Shown: positions 46,935-55,124 of the stretch, in pieces | How the letters are laid out: each line of letters begins with the position of its first letter | How positions within the stretch are numbered: the stretch's first letter is position 1 | Assembly: GCA_020025305.1 (NCBI GenBank) | Contig: JAHHSG010000002.1 | Coordinates: 1-64,000 of the forward strand | Direction: 5' to 3' | DNA from: Oscillospiraceae bacterium | Lineage (GTDB): Bacteria; Bacillota; Clostridia; Oscillospirales; Oscillospiraceae | DNA: 64,000 nt | Notes under the pieces: model-generated | Told to the model about the DNA's origin: nothing | The model's input: only the letters and a program-made list of their open reading frames with translations | Database searches by the model: none | Position numbers and translations under genes: made by a program

Positions 46935-49502
46935 ATGTCCAAAAAACCCCAATACGATCCGGAAGAGATCCGGTATCCGAATCAGCACATCGAGGAGTCG
47001 CCGCTGGTACCGGAGATGGAGAAGTCGTACATTGAGTACGCCATGTCCGTTATCAAGGGCCGTGCGCTGCCCGATGTGCGCGATGGCTTGAAGCCGGTGC
47101 ATCGCCGCATCCTCTATGCGATGTACGAGGAGAATCTGACCTCCAGTCATCCTTTCAAGAAGTCCGCCACCTGCGTCGGTGACGTGCTTGGTAAATACCA
47201 CCCCCACGGCGACCAGTCCGTGTATGATGCCCTGGTGCGCATGGCGCAGGATTTCTCCATGCGCTATCTGCTCATTGACGGTCACGGTAACTTCGGCAGC
47301 GTGGATGGTGACCCCCCGGCTGCTTACCGTTATACGGAGGCACGCCTTTCCAAGATCTCGGAGGAGATGATCCGTGACATTGAAAAGGATACGGTGGACT
47401 GGGACCCCAACTTCGACGAGAGCCGCAAGGAGCCCCGTGTACTGCCCAGCCGTTTCCCCAATCTGTTGGTAAACGGCTCCAGTGGTATTGCTGTGGGTAT
47501 GGCCACCAATATTCCGCCCCACAACCTGCGGGAGGTCATCGGTGCGTGCATCTGTGTGCTGGATGATCCCGACTCCACCTTGGGAGATTTGATGGAGTAC
47601 ATCAAAGGCCCTGATTTTCCGACCCGTGCCCTCATCATGGGCCGCGCCGGGATCCGGTCCGCCTACGCCACCGGTCGTGGGCGTGTGGTGATGCGTGCCC
47701 GCCACGAGTTTGAGGAATTTGGCCGTGACCGCACCCGCATTATCATTACGGAGCTGCCTTATCAGGTCAATAAGCGGATGCTCATTAAGAATATTGCCGA
47801 GCAGGTAGAGGATAAGCGTCTGGAGGGCATCAGTGATTTGCGTGATGAGACGGACCGCAACGGTATGCGGATCGTCATTGAGCTCAAGCGTGATGCCAAT
47901 CCCCAGGTGGTTCTCAACCGTCTTTTTGCCCAGACCCAGCTCCAGTGTACCTTTGCCATCAATATGCTGGCACTGGTCAACAACCAGACCCAGCCGAAGA
48001 TTTTGTCTCTGCGTGAGATTATCGACGAATATCTGGCATTCCAGGAGGAGATCATTGTCCGGCGCACTCAGTTTGACCTCAAGAAGGCGCAGGAACGTGC
48101 CCATCTGCTGGAAGGTCTGCTGATTGCACAGGATAACATTGATGAAGTCATCAAGATTATCCGCACCAGCTACGATAACGCCAAGGAAAATCTGATGAAT
48201 CGCTTCTCTCTGGACGAGGTGCAGGCACAGGCCATTTTGGATATGCGCCTGAAGGCTCTGCAGGGGCTGGATCGTGAGAAGCTGGAGACAGAGTATAAGG
48301 AGCTGGAGGAGAAGATCGCATGGTACCTGAAGGTGCTGGGTGATGAGAATCTGGTGAAATCCATCCTCAAGGAGGAGCTGCAGGCCATCGCCGACAAGTT
48401 CGGTGATGATCGCCGCACCGAAATTCAGGAGGTGGAGGATGAGATCGACATTGAGGATCTCATCGAGGAGGAAGAGTGCGTCTACACCATGACGGAGAAC
48501 GGCTACATCAAGCGTACTGCCGCCACGGAGTACTCTGCCCAGCGCCGCGGCGGTAAGGGCGTCAAAGCCATGACCACACGGGATGAGGATGTGGTGACCA
48601 GCGTATTTACCGCCTCCACCCACGACTATATCCTCTTCTTCACCAACAGCGGCAAGGTGCATCGGAAGAAGGGGTATCTCATTCCCGAGTCCGGCCGTGC
48701 CGCCAAGGGAACCAATATTGTCAATATCCTGCCGTTGGAAACGGGGGAGAAGGTGACGGCGGGTCTGGCTGTCCGGGAATTTGACGACAGCTATCTGGTG
48801 ATGATCACCCGCATGGGTACGGTGAAGCGTGTGGCGCTGAAAAATCTCAACACCGCCCGCAAGGCAGGGATTCGTGCGCTGACCTTGGATGAGGGGGATG
48901 AGCTGATTGAGGTACGCCGCACCGACGGCAACCAGAATGTGATGCTGCTCACCCACGAGGGAATGGCCATCTGCTTTAGAGAGAGCGATATCCGATGCAT
49001 GGGCCGTGATGCCGTAGGTGTGCGTGGTATCCGTCTGCGTGAGGGCGACTATGTAGTGGCCGGAGCGCTGGCACTGGAGGGCCAGTATCTCTTGAGCATT
49101 ACCGAGAACGGCTATGGTAAGCGCACCGCCATCGAGGAGTATCTCCGCGGTGAGGGCGGCGAGCCTCAGCGCCGCGGCGGCAGCGGTTTGAAGAACTACA
49201 ACATTACCGACAAGACCGGCTATGTGGTGGCTGCCAAGGTGGTCAACGGAGAAGAGGACATTCTGATGATCTCCAACGACGGTACCATCATCCGTATGGC
49301 TACGGCTGATATTAACGTCTACAGCCGCTATGCCCAGGGCGTGAAGGTCATGCGCCTGAGTGAAGATGGGCAGGTGATCTCTGTGGCTGTCACGGAGCGT
49401 GAGCAGACCGAAGAGTCAGCACAAGGCGAGGCATCTGCGGTCATTGAGGGAGAAGCAGTGGCCGAGGAGACAACAGTGATGGGAGAGACAGGCGATGAGT
49501 AA
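46935..49502 (+). CDS. gyrA: DNA gyrase subunit A
   Basis: An 855-residue cleavage subunit. The catalytic tyrosine is Tyr133 (AYRYTEARL). The GyrA box QRRGGKG (about residue 536) marks it as a true gyrase able to introduce negative supercoils. The C-terminal pinwheel is followed by an acidic tail. In the quinolone-binding helix the sequence is HGDQSVYD (91-98): Gln94 stands where Ser83 is found in E. coli, while the acidic Asp98 is kept. It overlaps the next small gene by 8 bp. Confidence 0.97.
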   Translation: MSKKPQYDPEEIRYPNQHIEESPLVPEMEKSYIEYAMSVIKGRALPDVRDGLKPVHRRILYAMYEENLTSSHPFKKSATCVGDVLGKYHPHGDQSVYDALVRMAQDFSMRYLLIDGHGNFGSVDGDPPAAYRYTEARLSKISEEMIRDIEKDTVDWDPNFDESRKEPRVLPSRFPNLLVNGSSGIAVGMATNIPPHNLREVIGACICVLDDPDSTLGDLMEYIKGPDFPTRALIMGRAGIRSAYATGRGRVVMRARHEFEEFGRDRTRIIITELPYQVNKRMLIKNIAEQVEDKRLEGISDLRDETDRNGMRIVIELKRDANPQVVLNRLFAQTQLQCTFAINMLALVNNQTQPKILSLREIIDEYLAFQEEIIVRRTQFDLKKAQERAHLLEGLLIAQDNIDEVIKIIRTSYDNAKENLMNRFSLDEVQAQAILDMRLKALQGLDREKLETEYKELEEKIAWYLKVLGDENLVKSILKEELQAIADKFGDDRRTEIQEVEDEIDIEDLIEEEECVYTMTENGYIKRTAATEYSAQRRGGKGVKAMTTRDEDVVTSVFTASTHDYILFFTNSGKVHRKKGYLIPESGRAAKGTNIVNILPLETGEKVTAGLAVREFDDSYLVMITRMGTVKRVALKNLNTARKAGIRALTLDEGDELIEVRRTDGNQNVMLLTHEGMAICFRESDIRCMGRDAVGVRGIRLREGDYVVAGALALEGQYLLSITENGYGKRTAIEEYLRGEGGEPQRRGGSGLKNYNITDKTGYVVAAKVVNGEEDILMISNDGTIIRMATADINVYSRYAQGVKVMRLSEDGQVISVAVTEREQTEESAQGEASAVIEGEAVAEETTVMGETGDE

Positions 49503-49833
49503 GAAAAAGCAGATGCTGCGCCCTCTGACCCGCTGGATTTATTTCACGGAGAATTTGTACCGTGATCCGTCCGAGATGACGGAGTTTGAGTACGACCATG
49601 TGATCTATTATAAGAGCGAAGCGCTGATGGACATTGAGGCGGGGAACAAGAGAATCAACTGGATCTTGCTGCTTATTTTGTTCGTCATGTTCGCTGTGTC
49701 CATCCGGTTTCAGAATATTTGGATTGTAGCGGGCTATCTTGTGGTGGTTGTGTTGGGGCAGATCTGGCGCTGGCAGCGTCTGCCCAAGGACATTATGGAG
49801 CATCTCACCGACTCGGGCCGGCGCAAGAAGTAA
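49495..49833 (+). CDS. Small membrane protein downstream of gyrA
   Basis: A 112-residue protein with two adjacent membrane helices (about 53-70, INWILLLILFVMFAVSI, and 75-92, IWIVAGYLVVVVLGQIW), between charged ends. The N terminus is basic (SKKKQMLRPL). It overlaps gyrA by 8 bp and is followed after 1 nt by trmO, so it is part of the gyrB-gyrA transcript. No family recognised. Confidence 0.8.
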   Translation: MSKKKQMLRPLTRWIYFTENLYRDPSEMTEFEYDHVIYYKSEALMDIEAGNKRINWILLLILFVMFAVSIRFQNIWIVAGYLVVVVLGQIWRWQRLPKDIMEHLTDSGRRKK

Positions 49834-49834
49834 G

Positions 49835-50515
49835 ATGGAGACATACGAGGTAAAGATCATCGCCCGCATCCATACGGATCTCCCGGAGAAATTCGGTGTG
49901 CCGCGGCAGAGTGGACTGATCCCGGAACTGCAAGGCCGGATCGTATTTGAGCCGGAGTTTCGCAATGCAGATGCGGTGCGGGGAATAGAGGGATATTCCC
50001 ACCTCTGGCTGATCTGGCAGTTTTCCAAGGCGGTGCGGGATACATGGTCGCCCACCGTGCGCCCGCCCCGTCTGGGCGGCAATCAGCGTATGGGGGTGTT
50101 TGCCACCCGTTCGCCTTTCCGCCCTAACGCCATCGGCCTTTCCTCCGTGGTGCTGGAGCGGGTGGAGCTTCATCCAAAGCTGGGGCCGGTGCTCCATGTC
50201 CGGGGAGCCGATCTCATGGATGGTACACCCATCTTTGACATCAAGCCGTATTTGCCCTATGCCGACAGTCATCCCGACGCTGCCGGCGGCTTTACCGACG
50301 CTCTGGCGGGGCATCTTTTAACGGTGGACTGCCCGGCAGAGCTGCTGGAAGAAATTCCGGAGGAGAGCCGGGCGGCACTGCTGGCTGTGCTGCGCAACGA
50401 TCCTCGCCCCCGGTATCAGGATGATCCGGAGCGGGTGTATGGCCTTGCTTTCAGCGGCAGGAATGTGACATTCCGCGTGGCGGGAGGACGTCTCACCGTC
50501 ATAGCAGTGCAATAA
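49835..50515 (+). CDS. trmO: tRNA m6t6A methyltransferase TrmO (TsaA-like)
   Basis: A 226-residue protein of the UPF0066 family, which methylates N6-threonylcarbamoyladenosine at position 37 of certain tRNAs. The PROSITE-type signature GVFATRSPFRPNAIGLS is intact, preceded by GYSHLWLIWQF. The bacterial C-terminal extension with DPRPRYQ is present. The ATG lies 1 nt after the TAA of the preceding gene with a weak ribosome site, suggesting translation by re-initiation. Confidence 0.93.
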   Translation: METYEVKIIARIHTDLPEKFGVPRQSGLIPELQGRIVFEPEFRNADAVRGIEGYSHLWLIWQFSKAVRDTWSPTVRPPRLGGNQRMGVFATRSPFRPNAIGLSSVVLERVELHPKLGPVLHVRGADLMDGTPIFDIKPYLPYADSHPDAAGGFTDALAGHLLTVDCPAELLEEIPEESRAALLAVLRNDPRPRYQDDPERVYGLAFSGRNVTFRVAGGRLTVIAVQ

Positions 50516-50612
50516 TGCAGGTGCGCAGCGATCCTTCTCAAGAGAAATAGTTATTTTCCAAAGAGAAAAGAGCCATGCTGAGACACAAATTTCCTATTTT
50601 GAAGGAGTATCT

Positions 50613-51050
50613 ATGAAAACAGTCACCATTTATACCGATGGCGCATGCAGCGGCAATCCCGGGCCCGGCGGCTGGGGTGCCATTTTGGAATGGAACGGGA
50701 TCGAGAAGGAAATTTCCGGCGGCGCGCCGGAGACAACCAACAACCGCATGGAGCTGACGGGCGTCATTGAGGCGCTGGGCATGTTGAAAGAGAGATGCAC
50801 CGTAGAGCTCTATTCCGACTCCAAATATGTCATTGATGCACTGCAAAAGGGCTGGGTTTACGGCTGGAAGAAGAAGGGCTGGATCAAGTCCGATAAGAAA
50901 CCGGCACAGAATGTGGATCTCTGGGAGCAGCTGCTGCCCCTGATTGCCCGCCACGAGGTGCATTACCATTGGGTGAAAGGACACGCTGCCAACCCGAAGA
51001 ATAATCGCTGCGATGAGCTGGCCGTGGCGGAGAGTCATAAGTTTAAGTGA
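50613..51050 (+). CDS. rnhA: Ribonuclease HI
   Basis: A 145-residue RNase H that cuts RNA in RNA-DNA hybrids. The catalytic residues are Asp9 (TDGACSGNPGPGGWG), Glu47 (NNRMELTG), Asp69 (LYSDSKYV) and Asp134 (NRCDELAV), with His124 in the flexible loop VKGHA. The basic handle (GWKKKGWIKSDKKP) that grips hybrids is present. Translation starts at ATG behind GAAGGAG. A Pho-box-driven small RNA is predicted immediately downstream. Confidence 0.97.
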   Translation: MKTVTIYTDGACSGNPGPGGWGAILEWNGIEKEISGGAPETTNNRMELTGVIEALGMLKERCTVELYSDSKYVIDALQKGWVYGWKKKGWIKSDKKPAQNVDLWEQLLPLIARHEVHYHWVKGHAANPKNNRCDELAVAESHKFK

Positions 51051-51069
51051 GAGAAAAAAAGTTTGATTG

Positions 51070-51123
51070 TTCACAAAAAATTCATCTGGTCTTAACGATT
51101 TAGAAAATTTTCTACCGTAAGAT
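51070..51123 (+). promoter_or_regulatory. Pho box and promoter of small RNA copy 2
   Basis: Hexamers TTCACA (51070), TTCATC (51081) and TTAACG (51092) start exactly 11 bp apart, fitting the PhoP direct-repeat pattern. The -10 TAAGAT (51118-51123) starts 26 nt after the last repeat, the same distance as in copy 1 at 25265/25291. Confidence 0.7.
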
Positions 51124-51129
51124 ATAAGC

Positions 51130-51218
51130 TGTACAAAGGATACATTCCTTATGTGATTTTCTCTCTCTCCTAACAAACACACAGAGAAAAGCCTCCTGCA
51201 AAAGCAGGAGGCTTTTCT
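51130..51218 (+). ncRNA. Candidate Pho-regulated small RNA, copy 2
   Basis: The body begins TGTACAAAGG, contains the pyrimidine run TTTTCTCTCTCTCC (51158-51171) and ends AACAAACACACAG before a strong terminator: AAAAGCCTCCTGC (51187-51199), a 4-nt loop, and its complement to 51216 with a T-tract. The opening 8 nt, the TTTTCT pyrimidine run, the CACACAG end and the overall length match copy 1, while the terminator stem differs in sequence, as expected if only its structure is selected. The pyrimidine run can pair with GGAGAGA ribosome sites. Confidence 0.65.
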
Positions 51219-51302
51219 TGTTGTAGGGGGGAGATACTTTCACGGGGCGAAGGGCAAAGTGCAAGCAGCCATGGGAATATTTCTTTGCACCGTAGAAAAA
51301 AT

Positions 51303-51331
51303 TTGCCTTTTGAGCCCGCAGGGAGTACAAT
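51303..51331 (+). promoter_or_regulatory. Promoter of nadE
   Basis: TTGCCT (51303-51308), a 17-nt spacer and TACAAT (51326-51331), between the small-RNA terminator and nadE. Confidence 0.6.
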
Positions 51332-51369
51332 GACACAAAGTATCATGTCTGCAATAGGGAGGATGGAGC

Positions 51370-52146
51370 ATGGAATTTAACGCAAAGGCGCAGCTGCCCG
51401 GTCTGATGGAATGGATGTGGGAGCGAATGCAGGCCTGCCACGGGCAGACCGCGGTCATTGGCATTTCCGGTGGAAAGGACAGCTCTGTGGTGGCTGCTCT
51501 TTCTGTGGCAGTATTTGGAAAGGAGCATGTCTACGGCGTGCTGATGCCAGACGGCGTGCAGCCTGATATCAACTATAGTCAGGAACTGGTGGAGTTTTTG
51601 CAAATTCCACACTGCACGATGGACATTCATGCATCGGTACAGGGCATCCTGCAGCAGATGGAGCAGGCGGGACACGCACCCAGCCGTGCAACCAAAGTCA
51701 ATTTGCCCAGCCGCATCCGTATGGCCACCCTCTATGCCGTGGCCCAGTCTCTGCCCGGCGGCACCGTCATCAATACGTCCAACCTCTCTGAGGACTGGGT
51801 GGGCTATTGCACCGTGTACGGAGACAGCGCCGGTGCCTTCTCTCCCTTGGGGATGTATACCACGGAAGAGGTCATTGCCCTGGGCCGTGCCTTGGGGCTG
51901 CCGGAGAAGTTTGTGGTCAAGCCGCCTTCTGATGGACTCACCGGTCTTACGGACGAGGATAATCTGGGATTTACCTATCACGCAGTCAATGCATATATTC
52001 GGCGCGGTGTCTGTGATGAGGAGACAAAGGCCCAGATTGACCGCAAACATGCTGCCAGCCGTTTTAAGTTTGAGACAATACCGGTTTACCATAATGGACT
52101 GGACATGGCGATTGAGGACAGTACGGACTTTTATAAGGAGAAGTGA
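51370..52146 (+). CDS. nadE: NH3-dependent NAD synthetase
   Basis: A 258-residue enzyme that amidates deamido-NAD with ammonia and ATP. The PP-loop is GISGGKDSSVVAA, the substrate loop region VNLPSRIRMATLYAVAQ, then NTSNLSEDWVGYCT and the lid PPSDGLTGLTDED. No glutaminase domain is fused, so free ammonia is the expected donor. The next gene starts at the nadE stop, so the two form an operon. Confidence 0.93.
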   Translation: MEFNAKAQLPGLMEWMWERMQACHGQTAVIGISGGKDSSVVAALSVAVFGKEHVYGVLMPDGVQPDINYSQELVEFLQIPHCTMDIHASVQGILQQMEQAGHAPSRATKVNLPSRIRMATLYAVAQSLPGGTVINTSNLSEDWVGYCTVYGDSAGAFSPLGMYTTEEVIALGRALGLPEKFVVKPPSDGLTGLTDEDNLGFTYHAVNAYIRRGVCDEETKAQIDRKHAASRFKFETIPVYHNGLDMAIEDSTDFYKEK

Positions 52147-52151
52147 CGCAG

Positions 52152-53123
52152 ATGAGCTGGTTTTCATTGGAGGACATTCAACAGGCAGAAGCAGTGCTGC
52201 GCCCCTATCTCCCGGAAACGCCGCTGGTACAGTCCTACTATTTGGGGGATCAGTCCCACAGATTTTTTTTCAAGCTGGAGTCCATGCAGCAAACCAAGAG
52301 TTTTAAAATTCGTGGTGCTCTGCATAAAATGCTGTCTTTGACGCAGAGAGAGCGCAAGCTGGGTGTGGCGGCCATTTCTTCAGGCAACCATGGCATTTCC
52401 GTCAGCTATGCTGCCCAGCTTTTAGGGATTGCGCAGGCCGAAATTGTGGTGCCGGAGACGACACCCCGTAGTAAGATGGAGAAAATTGCGTATTTTGGCG
52501 GCCATGTGCGTCCTATGGGAAAAAATTATGATGAAGCCCATAGGATGGGCATGCAGTTCATTGCGGACAGCGGCATGACGTTCATTGACTCGTGCCACAA
52601 CGACCCCAAAATTTACGCCGGTCAGGGGACGGCGATGGTGGAGATTCTGCGCCGCAATCCGGACATCGACACAGTGGTGGTGCCCATTGGAGGCGGAGGC
52701 CTGGCGACCGGCACGGCGGTTGCGGCAAAAGCACTCAAGCCGGACATCAGAGTGATTGCTGTGCAGACGGCGGCCTGTCCCGCTATGATCCACGCCTACC
52801 GGGATCATGTGTACTACGAGGAGTATCCCACCACAGGGGAGACGATCTGTGATGCGCTGGTAGGCGGTGTAGGGGTGCTGGCTTACGAAATGCTGAAGGA
52901 CTATGTGGATTTGATTGTGGAGGTCAGCGAGGAGTCCATTCGCCGCGCGGTGGTCTTTTTACTGGAAAAGGAAAAAATTGTAGCGGAGGGTGCAGGAGCC
53001 ATTACCACTGCCGCGGTGTTGGAGCAGCCGGAGCTTTTTACCGGAGACAATACGGCACTGATGGTGAGCGGCAGCAACATTGACGGCAAGCTGCTTCGTC
53101 AGCTGCAAGCGGAATTTGCATAA
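52152..53123 (+). CDS. PLP-dependent threonine/serine ammonia-lyase
   Basis: A 323-residue fold-type II PLP enzyme resembling threonine dehydratase and serine racemase. The PLP lysine lies in TKSFKIRGAL, the phosphate-binding loop is GGGGLATG, and SSGNHGISVSYAAQ is the asparagine loop. There is no C-terminal ACT domain, so it is of the catabolic (non-feedback) type. Threonine to 2-oxobutyrate or serine to pyruvate are both possible. The ATG at 52152 lies 11 nt from AAGGAG; a GTG at 52143 overlapping the nadE stop is an alternative. Confidence 0.87.
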   Translation: MSWFSLEDIQQAEAVLRPYLPETPLVQSYYLGDQSHRFFFKLESMQQTKSFKIRGALHKMLSLTQRERKLGVAAISSGNHGISVSYAAQLLGIAQAEIVVPETTPRSKMEKIAYFGGHVRPMGKNYDEAHRMGMQFIADSGMTFIDSCHNDPKIYAGQGTAMVEILRRNPDIDTVVVPIGGGGLATGTAVAAKALKPDIRVIAVQTAACPAMIHAYRDHVYYEEYPTTGETICDALVGGVGVLAYEMLKDYVDLIVEVSEESIRRAVVFLLEKEKIVAEGAGAITTAAVLEQPELFTGDNTALMVSGSNIDGKLLRQLQAEFA

Positions 53124-53136
53124 ACAGTTGGATGAC

Positions 53137-53170
53137 AAAAGCTGCCGCAGGCTCTTCTGTGGCAGCTTTT
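53137..53170 (+). terminator. Terminator of the nadE operon
   Basis: AAAAGCTGCC (53137-53146) with GGCAGCTTTT (53161-53170) around a 14-nt loop, followed by TT. Confidence 0.8.
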
Positions 53171-53430
53171 TTGTATGCATGTGGAAAAAGAAGGGCGGCA
53201 CAGGGGGGGCCGCTGCGGGCAGCACGGTTTGCCTTTTCGCTTTGCTGGGTGCTATTCATTGAAAGAAGTTGGTGTTTTCAATAAAAAGTACAAAAAATCA
53301 CGGAAAAGTAAGGCTGCATGGTATTCTTTCTGAGAGGAAAACAGCAATACACAATTCCACAGTTCCGTCCACAATGTGGATGATTGCAGCGGATGAAGAC
53401 ACTTCTATGCCAGACGTGAAATTTGTAGGA
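53171..53430. other. Spacer between convergent genes with DnaA-box palindrome F
   Basis: About 260 bp. The 13-bp palindrome TCCACA-A-TGTGGA lies at 53368-53380, preceded by AATTCCACA at about 53353. No gpr terminator or gene was recognised. Confidence 0.45.
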
Positions 53431-54312
53431 TTATCCCAGAAGCCCGGTGATATCCTCCACGGTGAGGGAGGGCTGCAGGGCCGAATTGATCCCGTAGCCC
53501 AGAAGGCGGCCCAATTCACGCACGCGGCTGTCCACATCCCGAGGCGTGACGAAAAGGGGAGCGGTATCGGCCTGTGCCTCAGCGCCGGTCAATTCCTGTG
53601 CCAATACAGCCTCCGCCATAACCGTGGGTAACCCCACAGCAATCACGGGGACACCCAGGGTTTTGCAATCAATTGCACTGCGGTGATTGCCCACACCGGA
53701 GCCGGGAATGAGGCCTGTGTTGGATAGCTGCACCGTGGCACATAAATGGCGGCGGCTTCCGGCAGTCAGAGCGTCAATGACGATTACGGCGGCAGGCTTG
53801 ACATGACGTACTGCCCCGGCCAGCAGCTCCAAGGTCTCTATGCCGGTTTGTCCCACCACGCCGGGGGCCAGCGCCGCTACGGAGGTGAGTGTGGAAAACC
53901 GGGAGGGCAGCGAGGCGATGAGATGACGGGTAACCAGCAGGTGATCCACCGCCATGGGACCCACCGCATCGCAGATCATGGAGCGATTTCCAAGCCCCGC
54001 TACCAGTACGGATGCCGGGGCGGAGAGGGGCGGCAGCAGGTGTCGAAGTTCCCTGGCGAGACAGTGGACACCTCGGGAAAAATAGCTCTCCTGGCGGTGG
54101 AAATAGGGGGTTAGATCCACAGTGATATACGTGCCGCGCGGCTTGCCCAAGGCCCGGGCACCGTAGGAGGTCCGCACGGACACGGTGGTAATCGTGTAGC
54201 CCTCTATCTGCCGTTCATCCAATGCAACGCCGGGAATTCGCCCCTGACCGCCCTGTTTTTCCAGCAGCGCATGGGCCGCCTCCAGCGTAAGATCGGTTTT
54301 GATTGCTGCCAT
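53431..54312 (-). CDS. gpr: Germination protease GPR
   Basis: A 293-residue protease that degrades small acid-soluble spore proteins at germination. Diagnostic segments are the N-terminal KTDLTLEA propeptide region, LVAGLGN, VGPMAVDHLLVTRHL and SVAALAPGVVGQTGIETLEL, followed by VIDALTAG. It shows that the organism belongs to an endospore-forming lineage. The promoter GTATA, 17 nt, CAAACTA fits sigma-G/sigma-F, so forespore expression is expected. AAGGAGG lies 13 nt upstream of the ATG, unusually far. It is divergent from rpsT, the classical gpr-rpsT arrangement. Confidence 0.95.
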   Translation of the reverse strand: MAAIKTDLTLEAAHALLEKQGGQGRIPGVALDERQIEGYTITTVSVRTSYGARALGKPRGTYITVDLTPYFHRQESYFSRGVHCLARELRHLLPPLSAPASVLVAGLGNRSMICDAVGPMAVDHLLVTRHLIASLPSRFSTLTSVAALAPGVVGQTGIETLELLAGAVRHVKPAAVIVIDALTAGSRRHLCATVQLSNTGLIPGSGVGNHRSAIDCKTLGVPVIAVGLPTVMAEAVLAQELTGAEAQADTAPLFVTPRDVDSRVRELGRLLGYGINSALQPSLTVEDITGLLG

Positions 54313-54361
54313 TTTTGTGCTTTCGCCTCCTTATGAAACACAAAATATAGTAGATTAGATT

Positions 54362-54390
54362 TAGTTTGCCGGGAAAAATTGAATTTATAC
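54362..54390 (-). promoter_or_regulatory. Forespore (sigma-G/sigma-F type) promoter of gpr
   Basis: On the minus strand GTATA (54390-54386), a 17-nt spacer and CAAACTA (54368-54362). It matches the sigma-G pattern GHATR / CATnHTA at all but one defined position. No sigma-A promoter was seen for gpr. Confidence 0.55.
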
Positions 54391-54420
54391 GAAAAAGTCA
54401 GAGAAAATTTGAAAAAGTGC

Positions 54421-54449
54421 TTGCAATTTCAACAGAAAGATGCTAAAAT
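54421..54449 (+). promoter_or_regulatory. Promoter of rpsT
   Basis: TTGCAA (54421-54426), a 17-nt spacer and TAAAAT (54444-54449), divergent from gpr. Confidence 0.65.
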
Positions 54450-54511
54450 ATCAATCTGCGTGGATGTATTATCATCCGGAGCGCAAATTTACCGCCGAGG
54501 AGGTGTTTGGT

Positions 54512-54775
54512 TTGCCTAACATTAAGTCTGCTAAGAAGCGTGTTCTGGTGGCAGAAACGAGAAATGCTCGCAACAAGGCCGAGAAGTCCGCAATGAAGAC
54601 TGCAATCAAGAAGTTCGAGGCCGCTGCCGTTGAAGGCAATCGCACCGAGGCCGAGGGCGCTTACAAGGTCGCAGTGAAGGCTGTGGATAAGGCCGCTGCC
54701 AACGGTCTGATGCACAAGAACAACGCAGCCCACAAGAAGAGCGCATTGACTCTGAAGCTGAATAAGATTGGCTAA
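54512..54775 (+). CDS. rpsT: 30S ribosomal protein S20
   Basis: An 87-residue Lys/Ala-rich helical protein starting LPNIKSAKKRVLVAETRNAR and containing the HKNNAAHKKSAL motif. The start is TTG (54512) with GAGGAGG 8 nt upstream; S20 commonly uses a weak start for autoregulation. An in-frame ATG 24 codons upstream overlaps the promoter and is rejected. A terminator follows directly. Confidence 0.96.
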   Translation: MPNIKSAKKRVLVAETRNARNKAEKSAMKTAIKKFEAAAVEGNRTEAEGAYKVAVKAVDKAAANGLMHKNNAAHKKSALTLKLNKIG

Positions 54776-54790
54776 TTGACCAAACCAATG

Positions 54791-54818
54791 AAGGACACCA
54801 TTGCGGTGTCCTTTTTTT
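54791..54818 (+). terminator. Terminator of rpsT
   Basis: AAGGACACC (54791-54799) with GGTGTCCTT (54805-54813), a 5-nt loop and a run of T. Confidence 0.9.
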
Positions 54819-54880
54819 GTGCCGCTGCCTAGGGGGCGCTTAGGTCTGTGAACCATTGACAGTAGGTCGATAGTTTTTGC

Positions 54881-54909
54881 TTGACGGGAAGGAAAAAAAG
54901 TGATATTCT
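54881..54909 (+). promoter_or_regulatory. Promoter of the glyS T-box transcript
   Basis: TTGACG (54881-54886), a 17-nt spacer and TATTCT (54904-54909); transcription should start near 54916. Confidence 0.7.
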
Positions 54910-54915
54910 TAGTGG

Positions 54916-55083
54916 GTATACAGGCGTGGACGGGCGTGGCGTCCCTGAGCCGTGGGAGGAAATGCCCACCGTATGCGCTGCGTTAAGGCGTAAGAGTGTG
55001 GAGTGATCCGAATTCAGGTGGAACCACGGATAAATTTGTTTTATTCGCCCTGAACTGCTGCTGGCAGTTCAGGGCATTTTTTT
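54916..55083 (+). promoter_or_regulatory. T-box riboswitch controlling glyS
   Basis: A leader of about 165 nt ahead of a glycyl-tRNA synthetase gene. The T-box core AGGTGGAACCACGG (55016-55029) matches the AGGGTGGnACCGCG consensus and is followed by an intrinsic terminator: GCCCTGAACTGC (55047-55058), a 5-nt loop, its complement (55064-55075) and a T-tract. Uncharged tRNA-Gly would stabilise the antiterminator. The short leader suits the glyQS class without stem II. A GGC triplet in the 5' stem region (around 54935) is a plausible specifier, but the exact codon was not proven. Confidence 0.87.
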
Positions 55084-55124
55084 ATTTGAAAACAGCACGA
55101 AGAAAATCAAAGGAGAAAGCAACC

